Counted from the first letter of the stretch, positions 1 to 8,871 are shown. The stretch: DNA of 64,000 bases from Haloferax namakaokahaiae (GCF_042663225.1 NZ_JBHTAA010000005.1:1426001-1490000), one strand, 5' to 3'. The notes: a model not told the origin generated them from the sequence alone. Translations and numbers: made by a program.

Positions 1-445
1 CCGCGGCGACGATGCGACGGCGACGGTCCCAGACGTCGAGCATGACCGCGGCCGCGCCGTAGACGACGGTGGTGCCGAGGGCGTGGCCGCTCGGGAAGCC
101 GAATCCGTCGTCGGTCGTGAAAGAGACGAACAGGTCGGCGAGTGGCGCGGGCCACGATGGCGCGTCGGCGACGGCCGCGGTCGGCGGACGCGGGAGTGCG
201 AGGCCGACTTTGAGCGCGGTGACGAGCGCGAGCGACGCGAACGCGAGACCGACGAACGCCGCGGCGACCTGTCGCGGATACGTCGTGAGTCGCGGGCGTG
301 CGAGCCAGTACAGCGACGTGAAGAGGACAAAGTAGAACCACTGGTCGCCGAGTTGGGTGACGAGACCGAACAGAAACACGAACAGGTCCGGCGCGTTGGC
401 GAGTGCGGTTTCGCCCAGACCGCGTGTCTGCAAGAGCAGCATCAT
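1..445 (-). CDS. PAP2-family phosphatase, 3' end outside window
   Basis: Integral-membrane phosphatase of the PAP2 superfamily, likely acting on a lipid phosphate or pyrophosphate at the membrane. Two family signatures can be read in frame: KVGLALPRP fits motif 1 (K-x6-RP), and GFPSGHA is motif 2, encoded at about 80-100. The third motif, with the second catalytic His, would lie beyond the window edge, so the gene is partial. The ATG at 445-443 overlaps the stop of the upstream BrkB-like gene (TAATG), which implies translational coupling. Hydrophobic stretches near the N-terminus fit membrane helices. The family assignment is firm; the substrate is unknown. Confidence 0.85.
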   Translation of the reverse strand, partial: MMLLLQTRGLGETALANAPDLFVFLFGLVTQLGDQWFYFVLFTSLYWLARPRLTTYPRQVAAAFVGLAFASLALVTALKVGLALPRPPTAAVADAPSWPAPLADLFVSFTTDDGFGFPSGHALGTTVVYGAAAVMLDVWDRRRRIVAA

Positions 446-1794
446 TAGCTACGACGTTCTCGAACGGCATCAACGGCACGACTCGGCACCCCGAGGGCGT
501 TTAAGCCGATGCCGAAGATGACGAAGAGGACGTACAGTCCGAGCGTCGAGAGGAAGATGATGAGCATGGCGAGGACCGCGATGAGGTCCGACTGGAGGTA
601 GTAGAACGCCCCGAGGGTCAGCACGGTGCCGTAGAGGAGGACGAGATACGGTCCCCACCCGCGGGCTTTGCCGCGTCGCATCCGGCGACGGACGTAGCGT
701 TTCATCTCCGCTTCGAGTTTGGGCTTTTCGACCGTTCGGTCGGTCACGTCGCTCTCGAAAGCGTCGAGGTCCGCGCGGAGTTCTTCGACGCGCGATTCGA
801 GTTCTTCGATGTCGGGCGCACCGCGTGGGGAGACAGACGACCGGGGCTGGTCGTCACCAGCGTCCTCGCCTCCGTGCGGTCCATCGTTGTCACCTCGGTC
901 GTCGCTCATATTCGTACGACCAACATGTCGGACTCCCGTATGTTGTACTTGCCGGTCCTTTTCGCGGTCACCGCCGGGTCCGTTTCCCGGGCCGCCGCCC
1001 GGTTCGTCGATGGGTAAGTTGCCGCCGGTGAGCAACACCGCGTTGACGACCGCGCCGGCGAGGAGAATGATACCGGAGAAGTAGAACCACGTGACGAGGA
1101 GTAGGAGCGACCCGAGCGCGCCCGCAATCGACCCCGCGGTGTACTGCGTGTAAATCCCGAACCCGACGCCGAGGAGCGTCCATCCGACGGCGGCGACGAG
1201 CGTTCCCGGGACGACCTGTCGCGGCCGGAGTTTCACGTCCGGGAAGACGTAGTAGAGCGGGAAGAACGCCGCACAGAGCGTGAGAAACAGCATCAGCGGC
1301 GACAGCAGTTGCACGAACGGGAGGTCGAGGATGGCGATGAGCGCCGTGAGAACGGCGACACCGACCGTGCCGAGACCGATGCTGACGAGCGCGATGGTGC
1401 CGTCTTTGAGTTGATCGACGATGCCGCCGGACTCGGAGCCGTAGATGCGCGAGAAGGCGATGTCGAGACCGCGGAAGAGTTTGAGCGCGCCCCACACGGT
1501 GAGTCCGAGACTCACGACGCCGACGCTCCCCTGACCGGTCTGGTCTTCGAGTGCTCGCTGGACGATGCCCTGACCGGCGGGCACGAGGTACTGATTGACC
1601 AACGCTTCGAGCTGGGCCTGCAGTTCGGCACCGCCAATCGCCGTGGTTATCACCACCGCGAGGACGAGCAGCGGAATCAACGAGACGAGCGCGTAGTACG
1701 AGATGCTCGCCGCGAGAAAGGTGATTTCTCTCTCTTGTATCGTTTCGACGACGGTCTTGGCGAGGGAGACGGCTTCGCGGATTCGCACGCTCAC
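445..1794 (-). CDS. YihY/BrkB-family membrane protein with extra C-terminal two-helix domain
   Basis: 449 residues. About 1-270 is a YihY/BrkB-type membrane domain with six predicted helices, beginning with the typical amphipathic N-terminus and ITFLAASISYYALVSLIPLL. The family's function is not established; it was once misannotated as ribonuclease BN. A Gly- and Asp-rich linker (about 270-320) leads to a coiled-coil-prone segment and two more hydrophobic helices (about 380-435). An internal ATG at 909-907 begins MSDDRGDND, so this could be two genes (1794 to about 910, and 909-445) joined by read-through of a former intergenic region. Its stop overlaps the start of the PAP2 gene. Confidence 0.75.
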   Translation of the reverse strand: MSVRIREAVSLAKTVVETIQEREITFLAASISYYALVSLIPLLVLAVVITTAIGGAELQAQLEALVNQYLVPAGQGIVQRALEDQTGQGSVGVVSLGLTVWGALKLFRGLDIAFSRIYGSESGGIVDQLKDGTIALVSIGLGTVGVAVLTALIAILDLPFVQLLSPLMLFLTLCAAFFPLYYVFPDVKLRPRQVVPGTLVAAVGWTLLGVGFGIYTQYTAGSIAGALGSLLLLVTWFYFSGIILLAGAVVNAVLLTGGNLPIDEPGGGPGNGPGGDREKDRQVQHTGVRHVGRTNMSDDRGDNDGPHGGEDAGDDQPRSSVSPRGAPDIEELESRVEELRADLDAFESDVTDRTVEKPKLEAEMKRYVRRRMRRGKARGWGPYLVLLYGTVLTLGAFYYLQSDLIAVLAMLIIFLSTLGLYVLFVIFGIGLNALGVPSRAVDAVRERRS

Positions 1795-1855
1795 GTATCA
1801 CTCGAACGACACGCGTGGCAAAGAAACTACCCCGAACGGGACAGTCAGATTCACC

Positions 1856-2992
1856 TCAGGATTCGGGATCCAAGGCGGCCGTCGCTTCTCGAATCTCCGC
1901 GATAGTCGCGTCCGTCTTGAACGCGGTTCCGTGGTAGTGCGCGTCCGTGGCTTCGAATCCGGCCTCGCGGATAGCGTCGAGGAAGTCGTCCATCTTCGGC
2001 GCGGAGCGTCCCCAGAGCTTGGTGAGGCGGTGCTGGTCGAAGTGCGTGGGCGTGTCGAGTTCGACTTCGAGGGTATCGAGCATCTTGCGTGCGCGTTTGG
2101 CGCTGCCGAAGTCGTCGGTGACGTGCTCTCTGACCGAGGCGACGAAGTCACGGTCACAGATGGGACCGAGCCAGATTGGCCCGGCTTCGAGGATGCGCGT
2201 CGAACCGCAGTTCGAACACTCCTCGGGCGGGTGGGCGACGAGCGAGGCTTCGTGTTCGCGGTGGAGGCAGTCCTCGCAGTTGTAGACGAAACCGGTCGAA
2301 TCGAGGAGTTCGTCGGCCTTCGTCGCGCGTTCGTCGAGTTCGAGGTAGGTCCGAGCGTAGTGGCGGGTCGCGTGTGAGAGAATCGGAATCGCAGCCTTGT
2401 CGTGGCGAGCGGCCGTGCGGACGAGCGCGCCGACGAGGACGCGAAGGCCCATCTCGGAGTGGTAGTCGGTGTTCTGCGGGAGACAGCCGTACTTTCGAAT
2501 CCCGCTCTTCTGGTGTGCGCCGCAGAGGGGCGCGGTGTCGGTGGCGGTGACACAGACGAGGTCCCGGGTGTTCGCCATTGCCGGGTCGGCGAAGGGCATG
2601 GGCGTGCCGAAGGGGTCGAGGTCAACCACGTCGAACACGGAGTCAGATTCGTAGAGGAGCGCGTTCGCGTTGCGGTGGACCGCCTCGCCGCCGTTGCCGT
2701 TGTGGTCGAGGTTGCGCTGGGCGAGTTCGACCGCGTCGGGGTCGAGGTCGGCGCAGGTCACGTCGTAGCCCTCGTTAGCGGCGCGAACGCCGCGGATGCC
2801 AGAGGCCGCCATCGCGTCGAGGTACGTCTCGGCGCGGGGTTCTCGCTCCGCGTAGGCCCGGAGGACGGCCACCGTCACGTCGCGGTTCAACTCCTGTGTG
2901 GGGTTGTAGAAGACACCGTCGCCAGTTCCCTCTGACGCCCCGTCACGGGCGCTCGGAACCTCGATTTCGACGCCTCCCTCGCTCACGAACAT
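1856..2992 (-). CDS. trm1: tRNA (guanine(26)-N2)-dimethyltransferase
   Basis: 378 residues, normal for archaeal Trm1. It uses S-adenosylmethionine to methylate N2 of G26 in tRNA, giving m2,2G26. The N-terminal GVFYNPTQELNRDV segment, the SAM-binding MAASGIRGVRAANEG and the catalytic-loop VVDLDPFGTPMPF are all recognisable. Two CxxC pairs (CEDC and CSNC, around 240-265) form the family's zinc-binding region, and the C-terminal RNA-binding domain follows. The gene diverges from the SWIM protein gene across about 90 bases. The assignment is confident. Confidence 0.95.
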   Translation of the reverse strand: MFVSEGGVEIEVPSARDGASEGTGDGVFYNPTQELNRDVTVAVLRAYAEREPRAETYLDAMAASGIRGVRAANEGYDVTCADLDPDAVELAQRNLDHNGNGGEAVHRNANALLYESDSVFDVVDLDPFGTPMPFADPAMANTRDLVCVTATDTAPLCGAHQKSGIRKYGCLPQNTDYHSEMGLRVLVGALVRTAARHDKAAIPILSHATRHYARTYLELDERATKADELLDSTGFVYNCEDCLHREHEASLVAHPPEECSNCGSTRILEAGPIWLGPICDRDFVASVREHVTDDFGSAKRARKMLDTLEVELDTPTHFDQHRLTKLWGRSAPKMDDFLDAIREAGFEATDAHYHGTAFKTDATIAEIREATAALDPES

Positions 2993-3082
2993 ACCCCGAG
3001 TTCGCCCGCGCGGGCGGAAACCGGTTGCGATGCATCGCGCCGCTCGATGCGCCCACCGCCAGTGGGCGAACTACGCCACCGA

Positions 3083-3460
3083 ATGGGTTTTGACCGCGAC
3101 TCTCGAAGCGAGCGTGTGGACACGGCCGAAGAGTGGCGAGCGGCGCTTGCCGAGGCGGGAAAATTAGCGCCGGATATCGTCCAACAAATCGTGGATGCCC
3201 ACGGGAAGAGAGGCATTCAGGCCATCGAGGCCGTCTCCGAGAAGCGAGTCAAGCGCTACCGCGACTTCGACGTCGTCGTCGGCTACGACGACGAGTACGT
3301 GGTCGAAGACCGCGGGTGTACGTGCAAGGACTCGCACTACAACCTCGACCCCGACGAGGGCGAGCGCTGTTGGCACGTGCTCGCGGTGGACATCGCCGAC
3401 GCCCTCGGCGAAGTCGATTACCACGACATGTGGTATTCGGACGTCCGCGAGTTTTTGTGA
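3083..3460 (+). CDS. Small SWIM zinc-finger protein
   Basis: 125 residues from the ATG at 3083. A longer frame opens at 3047, but the alternative N-terminus MRPPPVGELRHR looks like translated leader. The C-terminal half holds CTC, then a spacer, then CWH, which is the CxCx(n)CxH signature of a SWIM zinc finger (DNA or protein binding). A helical N-terminal half contains EEWRAALAEAGKLAPDIVQQ. There is no nuclease or helicase domain, so it may be an adaptor. It is followed 52 bases later by the beta-propeller gene on the same strand. The function is unknown. Confidence 0.75.
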   Translation: MGFDRDSRSERVDTAEEWRAALAEAGKLAPDIVQQIVDAHGKRGIQAIEAVSEKRVKRYRDFDVVVGYDDEYVVEDRGCTCKDSHYNLDPDEGERCWHVLAVDIADALGEVDYHDMWYSDVREFL

Positions 3461-3512
3461 ATTGATTCGACCACAACGCTTTCCGAATCGCGCGACGAAA
3501 CCGGAGTAACGG

Positions 3513-4331
3513 ATGGCAGACTTCGACCTTTCTATCGACGAAAAGCGCGTCTACGCCGAGAAGTCCGGGAAGACAACGGTGTACGTCGCTGCGAACATGG
3601 GTGTGGTGACCGTCGATGTCTCCGACGACCTGGTGGGTGGATTCCGCATCGACCATCGGTGCGACCCGCGGGATATCGCTGGCTCGCCCGGGGAAATCGC
3701 GGTTGCGACCGACGAGGACGTGCTGCTCGTCCGCGACGACTACCACGAACTCGACTTCGGTCCCGCCGTCGCCGTCGGCTTCCACCGAAATCGCGTCGTC
3801 GCCGCCGACGAGTCGGGTCGCATCGCACGCTTCGCCGAAGACGGGTGGACCGACATCGGAGCGGTCGAGGACGTTCGCGCGCTCGACGGGTCGCTCGTCG
3901 CGGCCGCCGACGGCGTGTATCGAATCGTCGGCGACGAACTCTCAGCGGTCGGATTGGACGACGTGCGCGACGTGTCGGACCCGGCGGGGCGACTCGGGAG
4001 CGACGAGGGGACGCCGCTCGCGGCGACCGGCAGCGCGCTCTACGCGCTCGGAAACGGCTGGATGGAGACGCTCGACTCCGAGACGAGCGTGGTCGAGTCG
4101 ATGCCGGACGGCCGCGCCGACGCGGTCACGCCCGGCGGCATCGTGACGCTCGACGGCGAGACGTGGCTGTCGAATCGGACTCCGGTCGAAGAGTCGGTCG
4201 TCGGACTCGCACACGACGCGCGGACGACGTACGCGGTGACCGACGTTGGAACGCTCTGTTTGCAGACGACCGGCAGCGAGTGGCGGACGCAGGTGCTCGG
4301 TCTCGACGCGACGGGTATCGCGGTCAGATGA
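3513..4331 (+). CDS. Beta-propeller-like conserved haloarchaeal protein (HVO_0234-like)
   Basis: 272 residues with repeated short beta-strand blocks such as VYVAANMGVVTVDV, GEIAVATDEDVLLV, NRVVAADESGRIARF and GSLVAAADGVYRIV. Their spacing of about 40 residues is typical of propeller blades. There is no signal peptide or membrane segment, so it is probably cytosolic. I believe it matches the family named after H. volcanii HVO_0234, from memory only. It has no catalytic signature. It lies between the SWIM gene and prs, all rightward, possibly co-transcribed. The function is unknown. Confidence 0.7.
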   Translation: MADFDLSIDEKRVYAEKSGKTTVYVAANMGVVTVDVSDDLVGGFRIDHRCDPRDIAGSPGEIAVATDEDVLLVRDDYHELDFGPAVAVGFHRNRVVAADESGRIARFAEDGWTDIGAVEDVRALDGSLVAAADGVYRIVGDELSAVGLDDVRDVSDPAGRLGSDEGTPLAATGSALYALGNGWMETLDSETSVVESMPDGRADAVTPGGIVTLDGETWLSNRTPVEESVVGLAHDARTTYAVTDVGTLCLQTTGSEWRTQVLGLDATGIAVR

Positions 4332-4424
4332 GGCGCGACGGTGGCTGACGCCGCGATACGCTGACACACGTCGCCGGAGACGCCAACGAAAAGCGGTTTT
4401 ACCACCGACGAGAGACGGAGAGGT

Positions 4425-5276
4425 ATGCTCGTACCCGGCGCATCTTCCCAGGCGCTCGCGGCCGCGCTCGCTTCCGAACTCGGCGAGTCGCTCTCGGCCG
4501 TCGAGTACGACCGGTTCCCGGACGGCGAGACGCTCGCCGCCGTCCCCGGTTTCGACGCTGACCACGCGACGATAGTCGCCAGCACCGCCAGCAACGACGA
4601 CTACATCGAACTGCTCCAACTCCAAGACGCCGTCCGCGAGGCCGGTGCCGAGGACGTGACGACGGTCATTCCCTACATGGGCTACGCCCGTCAGGACAAG
4701 GCGTTCGACGTGGGCCAACCCGTCTCGGCCCGCGCCGTCGCCCGCGCGGTGAGTACGACCACCGACCGCGTCGTCCTCGTCAACCCCCACGAAGACGCGA
4801 TTGCCGACTTCTTCGAGGTGCCCGTCGATATCGTCGATGCCGCCGGACGACTCGCCGACCCCCTCTCCGACCTGCACGACCCGCTCTTCTTGTCGCCCGA
4901 CTCGGGCGCAATCGACATCGCCCAGACCGTCCGCGACGCCTACGGCGAGGGCGAGACCGACTACTTCGAGAAGGTGCGCCTCAGCGGGACCGAAGTCGAA
5001 ATCACGCCGAGCAACGCCGACTTCGAAGGCCGCGACGTGGTGATTACCGACGACATCATCGCCACGGGTTCGACGATGAGCGAGGCTGTGGGTGTCCTCG
5101 CCGAGGGCGGTGCGAAGCGCGTCTTCTGTGCCACCGTCCACCCGCTGCTCGCCCGTAACGCGCGAACCAAACTCGCCCGCGCGGGAATCGAGCGCGTCAT
5201 CGGGACCGACACGCTCGAACGCGACGTGAGCGCGGTGTCTGCCGCACCGGCACTCGCACCGGTGTTGAAGCGCTAG
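4425..5276 (+). CDS. prs: Ribose-phosphate pyrophosphokinase
   Basis: 283 residues, the usual length of archaeal PRPP synthetases. It transfers pyrophosphate from ATP to ribose 5-phosphate, giving PRPP for nucleotide, histidine and tryptophan synthesis. Visible signatures are the start LVPGASSQALAAALA, YDRFPDGE, the MGYARQDKAF flexible-loop region and the C-terminal PRPP-binding loop VVITDDIIATGSTM. The ATG at 4425 is the natural start. rpiA, which makes ribose 5-phosphate, lies elsewhere in this window (38525-39217) but is not linked in an operon. Confidence 0.95.
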   Translation: MLVPGASSQALAAALASELGESLSAVEYDRFPDGETLAAVPGFDADHATIVASTASNDDYIELLQLQDAVREAGAEDVTTVIPYMGYARQDKAFDVGQPVSARAVARAVSTTTDRVVLVNPHEDAIADFFEVPVDIVDAAGRLADPLSDLHDPLFLSPDSGAIDIAQTVRDAYGEGETDYFEKVRLSGTEVEITPSNADFEGRDVVITDDIIATGSTMSEAVGVLAEGGAKRVFCATVHPLLARNARTKLARAGIERVIGTDTLERDVSAVSAAPALAPVLKR

Positions 5277-5329
5277 CAGGTCACACACCCTCTCGCAACG
5301 GTTTTAGTGGATTACGTGTCTCACACTGT

Positions 5330-5563
5330 ATGGGACGGTACGGAAAACTCGACTATCCACGTCTGACGAAGACCGGCGTCGGCCTCGGTCTCGCGTTGTT
5401 CCTCTTCGGCGCGGTCGGCGCGAAGGTGGCACTGGCAGTAAGTAGCGGCGGGCAACTCCCCGGATGGGAGCGCACGCTCTTTTTCGACGCCGAAGTCATC
5501 GGCGTCCTCCTGCTGCTGTTCTCCCCGATTATCTTCGGCATCGTGATGCCGCTGACGGAGTAG
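5330..5563 (+). CDS. Small two-helix membrane protein
   Basis: 77 residues. The N-terminal MGRYGKLDYPRLTKTG is basic and is followed by a helix (about 17-36, GLGLALFLFGAVGAKVALAV) and a second helix (about 53-72, AEVIGVLLLLFSPIIFGIVM). I recognise no enzyme signature; it looks like the many small haloarchaeal membrane proteins of unknown function. It lies 53 bases after prs and 23 bases before the uracil-DNA glycosylase gene on the same strand, so all three may share a transcript. Confidence 0.75.
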   Translation: MGRYGKLDYPRLTKTGVGLGLALFLFGAVGAKVALAVSSGGQLPGWERTLFFDAEVIGVLLLLFSPIIFGIVMPLTE

Positions 5564-5586
5564 TTCGAGGGGAGTTCTCCGAGACA

Positions 5587-6210
5587 ATGACCGACCCCGA
5601 GTTTCCGGACCCGGCAGACGCACTCGTCCTCGATGCAGACTGCGCGCGCTGTCCCGCACTCGTCGAGTGCCGAAACCGCATCTCGTGGGGTGTCGGCCCC
5701 CGGGACGCGACCATCGCCGTCGTTGGCGAGGCACCCGGCGCGGGCAACCCCGACGCCGACCGCTGGCAGGGCGGCAACTGGACGGGCATGTCGTATACGG
5801 CCCAGCACTCCGGACGACGAATCCGCGAGACGATGGCCGCCGTGGGCTACGAAGACGGCGTGTTCTACACGAACGCCGTGAAGTGTTTTCCTTCGGACGG
5901 CGAGGGGTCGAACCGGGCACCGAGTGCCGAGGAGAAAGCGAACTGTCTGGACCACCTCGTCGCCGAGTTGGAAGCGATTGAGCCGAATGTCGTGATTCCG
6001 ACTGGGCGACACGCGACGGAGAGCGTGTTTTCGCTCGATGGAGAGTCGTTAGGTGGCTTTCTGGAGACGGTTCTTGAGCCGGTCGAGAGCGAGCGGTTCG
6101 GCTATACGGTCGTTCCCTTGCTCCATCCCGCGTATCGGGACGTGTGGCTCTCTCGACTCGGATACGAGTTGGACGAGTATTTCGAGGCGTTGGAAGGGCT
6201 GTTGCCCTGA
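5587..6210 (+). CDS. Uracil-DNA glycosylase, family 4/5-like with Fe-S cluster
   Basis: 207 residues from the ATG at 5587 (MTDPEFPDPADALVLD). It removes uracil from DNA to start base-excision repair. Motif 1 reads VVGEAPGAGNP and motif 3 reads LLHPAYRDVW. The family's cluster ligands appear as CARCPALVEC near the N-terminus and as KCFPS and NCLDHL further on. The frame remains open upstream to 5464, but that extension overlaps the preceding small gene and is not needed. Close relatives (types IV and V) differ in the motif 1 acidic residue; I cannot decide the subtype. Confidence 0.88.
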   Translation: MTDPEFPDPADALVLDADCARCPALVECRNRISWGVGPRDATIAVVGEAPGAGNPDADRWQGGNWTGMSYTAQHSGRRIRETMAAVGYEDGVFYTNAVKCFPSDGEGSNRAPSAEEKANCLDHLVAELEAIEPNVVIPTGRHATESVFSLDGESLGGFLETVLEPVESERFGYTVVPLLHPAYRDVWLSRLGYELDEYFEALEGLLP

Positions 6211-6260
6211 GCAGTCAGGGGAGTTTATCAGCCACTCGTGTTAATAAAATTGACACCCCG

Positions 6261-6425
6261 ATGCTCGGTGAGTTGATTGCGGACGTGATTATCGAGGTTG
6301 TACTACACCCGATAGTTCGAGTTCTTGAGTTCGCCTACGGCGGGTTCAAGCGTCGGCTATCGCGGTTCTTGCAACGGGTTCAGTCGGGACTGCGTTCGGA
6401 CGCGACCGAACTAGACCCCGAGTGA
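6261..6425 (+). CDS. Possible small amphipathic protein
   Basis: A 54-residue frame starting at the ATG at 6261. It begins with a hydrophobic-amphipathic stretch (LGELIADVIIEVVLHPIVRV) and has a basic middle (FKRRLSRFLQRVQSG) and an acidic end. The composition is plausible for a real haloarchaeal microprotein, and an AT-rich TTAATAAAA lies just upstream. I see no recognised family. The region between the UDG and GYD genes (6211-6526) holds nothing else I can support. Confidence 0.4.
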   Translation: MLGELIADVIIEVVLHPIVRVLEFAYGGFKRRLSRFLQRVQSGLRSDATELDPE

Positions 6426-6526
6426 CGACTGCAAGGTAGCAACTCGCGCTGAGAGGAGGGCTTCTGCCGACATACGAATGGCTGAATGTGAGACGGAATC
6501 GAGAAAAGAGGGCTAACCGAGATGAC

Positions 6527-6820
6527 TCACGGAAGATTTGCGATGAGTTCTCGGTAGTCAGCCTCGGGCCACGCCTTCAGCGTCTGTGCGGTTCCTGCTC
6601 CGGCCTGTGCGTTCCGAAGGAGCGCTTTCGCGGCGGCGTCGTCGTCCGGAAATTCGGTGATAGTGATGACATCGTACTCACCCATCGTCAGATAGTACTC
6701 GATTAGTTCGCCACCCATCGACTCGACGAGGTCGATGAATCCATCGAGGCGGTCGGGACTCTCGTCGATATGTTCGATTCCTTCCTGCGTGTAGTTGTAC
6801 AGCGTAATGTACGTCGGCAT
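6527..6820 (-). CDS. GYD domain protein (copy 1)
   Basis: 97 residues, a whole GYD (alpha-beta ferredoxin-like) domain with the signature TMGEYDVITITEFPDDDAAA. The family has no established activity, but the fold resembles stress-response Dabb/antibiotic-monooxygenase-like dimers. A closely similar paralogue lies at 33768-34061; about 70 of 97 residues match by eye. The gene is transcribed alone, away from the HIT gene, with 260 bases between them. No clear TATA element is visible at the expected distance. Confidence 0.85.
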   Translation of the reverse strand: MPTYITLYNYTQEGIEHIDESPDRLDGFIDLVESMGGELIEYYLTMGEYDVITITEFPDDDAAAKALLRNAQAGAGTAQTLKAWPEADYRELIANLP

Positions 6821-7080
6821 GTTTTCTCCCTACGTTGCGGCGACGCTCCTCGGGTTGCGTTTGCATTGTGAGGAGGACGCTACCGGAAGAGAGGTGAACG
6901 ACTGCATTAACTATTGCTCAAATGACCAATTTAGGAGACATTTTGGGCATCGATTGTCACACGAATACACGACTCGCGGTTCCAAAGCACTGGGCGTCTT
7001 GCTTCGACACCGACGCCACACGGTTCGCCACGCTCGAATCGCTCCAAACTTTCTTTTTGCCACCACACGACTTCCAACAC

Positions 7081-7497
7081 ATGTCCGACTGCATCTTCTG
7101 CGCAATCGCATCCGGCGACATCCCCGGCCGCATCGTCCACGAGACCGAGCACACGCTGGCGTTTCTCGACGTGAATCCTCTCGCGCCGGGGCACACGCTG
7201 GTGATTCCAAAGGACCACTACGCCCGTCTCGACGAGGTTCCCGCCGACCTCTCGGAAGAACTGTTCGGCGCAGTCTCGGACCTCGTCCCCCGAGTCGAAG
7301 ACGCCGTGGACGCCGATGCGACGAACGTCGGCATCAACAACGGTCCCGCCGCCGGACAGGAAGTAGACCACGTCCACGTCCACATCGTCCCGCGGTTCGA
7401 GGGCGACGGCGGCGCACCCATCCACGCCGTCGCGGGCGAACGTCCCGACCTCTCGGACGACGAGATGGACGACATCGAAGCGGCGATTTCCGAGTAG
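7081..7497 (+). CDS. HIT-family nucleotide hydrolase
   Basis: 138 residues from the ATG at 7081. The start MSDCIFCAIASGDIPG and the histidine triad HVHVHIVP (about residues 97-104) define the histidine-triad family, nucleoside phosphoramidase or dinucleotide hydrolase type, with the GHTLVIPKDHYA strand. The frame is open upstream to 6922, but that extension is low-complexity and lacks homology. A TTTCTTTTT element about 28 bases before the ATG is a fair TATA box, which supports this start. No nearby gene hints at the substrate. Confidence 0.92.
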   Translation: MSDCIFCAIASGDIPGRIVHETEHTLAFLDVNPLAPGHTLVIPKDHYARLDEVPADLSEELFGAVSDLVPRVEDAVDADATNVGINNGPAAGQEVDHVHVHIVPRFEGDGGAPIHAVAGERPDLSDDEMDDIEAAISE

Positions 7498-7563
7498 CCG
7501 CGCTATTTTCGACGGTGATTTTTGGACCGAAGGTATTAATCTGAAAACAAAACCAGTCGTCGT

Positions 7564-8307
7564 ATGTCAGTTCCGACGACGCTCGCACTGGTTGGCACGA
7601 CGGGAGGCGCGGGGACGACCCGCCTCGCCGTCGAACTCGCCTCGGCGTTGGCCGAAGACGGCCGCGACGTTGCGATTCTCGACGCTTCGTTCTCGACGCA
7701 GGGTCTCTCCGATTACGTCTCGGGGGCGCTCGACGCCGATATGACCCACCTCGTCACCGACGAGGTGGACGAACCGCTGTCGTCGGGACTCGTGAACCTC
7801 GATATCGACGCCGCCGGTCGAGTCGCCGTCTGCGCGGCGGCCGCGCCGTTCGAGCGCCTCGCGCGGGCGATGACGCCCGACGCGGCCCAGGCCTTCGAAG
7901 GACGAATCTCAGATGCCGCGAGCCGATTCGACCACGTTATCGTGGACACGCCGCCCATCGCGTCGAATCCCGCGGTTGCCGCCGTGACGGCCTGCGAGCG
8001 GGTCGCGCTGGTCGCACCCGACAGCGTCCGCGGCGCTGATGCGGTGAGTCGTGTCCGTGCTCGCGTCGCGGACGTCGGCGCGGAAGTCGATGCCGTCGTC
8101 TCGACGTTCGGCGCGCTCGACGACGCCGACGTGGTGATTCCCGAGAGCGAGTACGGAGAAGTCACGGACGCCCCGGCGACGGGCGAAGACGACCAACTCG
8201 CCGCTGGCGTCGCCGCCGCGGCGTCGGTGCTGTTCGAGACCGAATGCTCGGCGATAACGGAATCGGGCGGCGTTCTCTCGTCGGTGAGCGACTACGTTCG
8301 TCGCTGA
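7564..8307 (+). CDS. MinD/ParA-like protein with degenerate P-loop
   Basis: 247 residues with the overall SIMIBI/MinD fold: the N-terminal strand-loop TLALVGTTGGAGTTRLAVEL, then VAILDASFSTQGLSDYV (switch I region) and HVIVDTPPIASNP (Walker B-like). The deviant Walker A of active MinD/ParA proteins is KGGxGKT[ST]. Here both lysines are threonines (TGGAGTT), so normal ATP hydrolysis is doubtful. The C-terminus (VLSSVSDYVRR) lacks an obvious membrane-targeting helix. The gene is single, 67 bases after the HIT gene. A canonical MinD is encoded 2.3 kb downstream at 9976-10638. Confidence 0.75.
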   Translation: MSVPTTLALVGTTGGAGTTRLAVELASALAEDGRDVAILDASFSTQGLSDYVSGALDADMTHLVTDEVDEPLSSGLVNLDIDAAGRVAVCAAAAPFERLARAMTPDAAQAFEGRISDAASRFDHVIVDTPPIASNPAVAAVTACERVALVAPDSVRGADAVSRVRARVADVGAEVDAVVSTFGALDDADVVIPESEYGEVTDAPATGEDDQLAAGVAAAASVLFETECSAITESGGVLSSVSDYVRR

Positions 8308-8349
8308 GTCGAACGCATTTTTCAAAAATCGGGTGGGAGAGAGGCCTCG

Positions 8350-8871
8350 TTAAAACTGCAGGTCCGTGACCGAACTCATCGTTTCGGCCAGGGAGTCGCG
8401 CTTCGCCACGGCGGCATCGCCGTGATTCGTCAGCGCGCCCTCGACAGCTTCGGCGAGGGGGACGATGGGGTCGTGTGTCTCGATGTACGTCGCAAGCGCG
8501 AACTCGGTCGGGTCCGCGCGAGTGAGTGCGAGCGCATCCGCCCGCGAGAGACGGCCATCGATCCAATCGCGTACGATACGGCGTGCTTCCGGAGCGAGGG
8601 GGTTCACACCGGTCACGCCACAACAGTGGAGTACTTTCGCCGCCGTCACCGGGGCGACGCCGGCAGCGCGTGCGCTGTCTCCGAGCGCCGTGCCCGACTC
8701 GTGTGCCTCGACAACCTGCTCCGCGGCCGCAGGCGTGCAGGGAAGCACGTCTGCGTGCGCCTCGAAACGCGTGCGGAGTGAGACACCCGTGTCGTCTATC
8801 GTCGGGACGTTGCGCCGTCGCTGCGTCGTCGTCACCGGCTCTAATTCAGCGGCGATATCCGAGAGCCCCAT
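8350..8871 (-). CDS. Conserved haloarchaeal protein with HTH-like segment
   Basis: 173 residues, soluble and without cofactor motifs. The central segment GDSARAAGVAPVTAAKVLHCCG resembles a homeodomain-like helix-turn-helix, and the C-terminal half (DWIDGRLSRADALALTRAD onward) is helical. It converges with the MinD-like gene and diverges from tfb at 9034. I do not recognise a characterised family; a DNA-binding role is only a guess from the HTH-like pattern. Confidence 0.65.
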   Translation of the reverse strand: MGLSDIAAELEPVTTTQRRRNVPTIDDTGVSLRTRFEAHADVLPCTPAAAEQVVEAHESGTALGDSARAAGVAPVTAAKVLHCCGVTGVNPLAPEARRIVRDWIDGRLSRADALALTRADPTEFALATYIETHDPIVPLAEAVEGALTNHGDAAVAKRDSLAETMSSVTDLQF

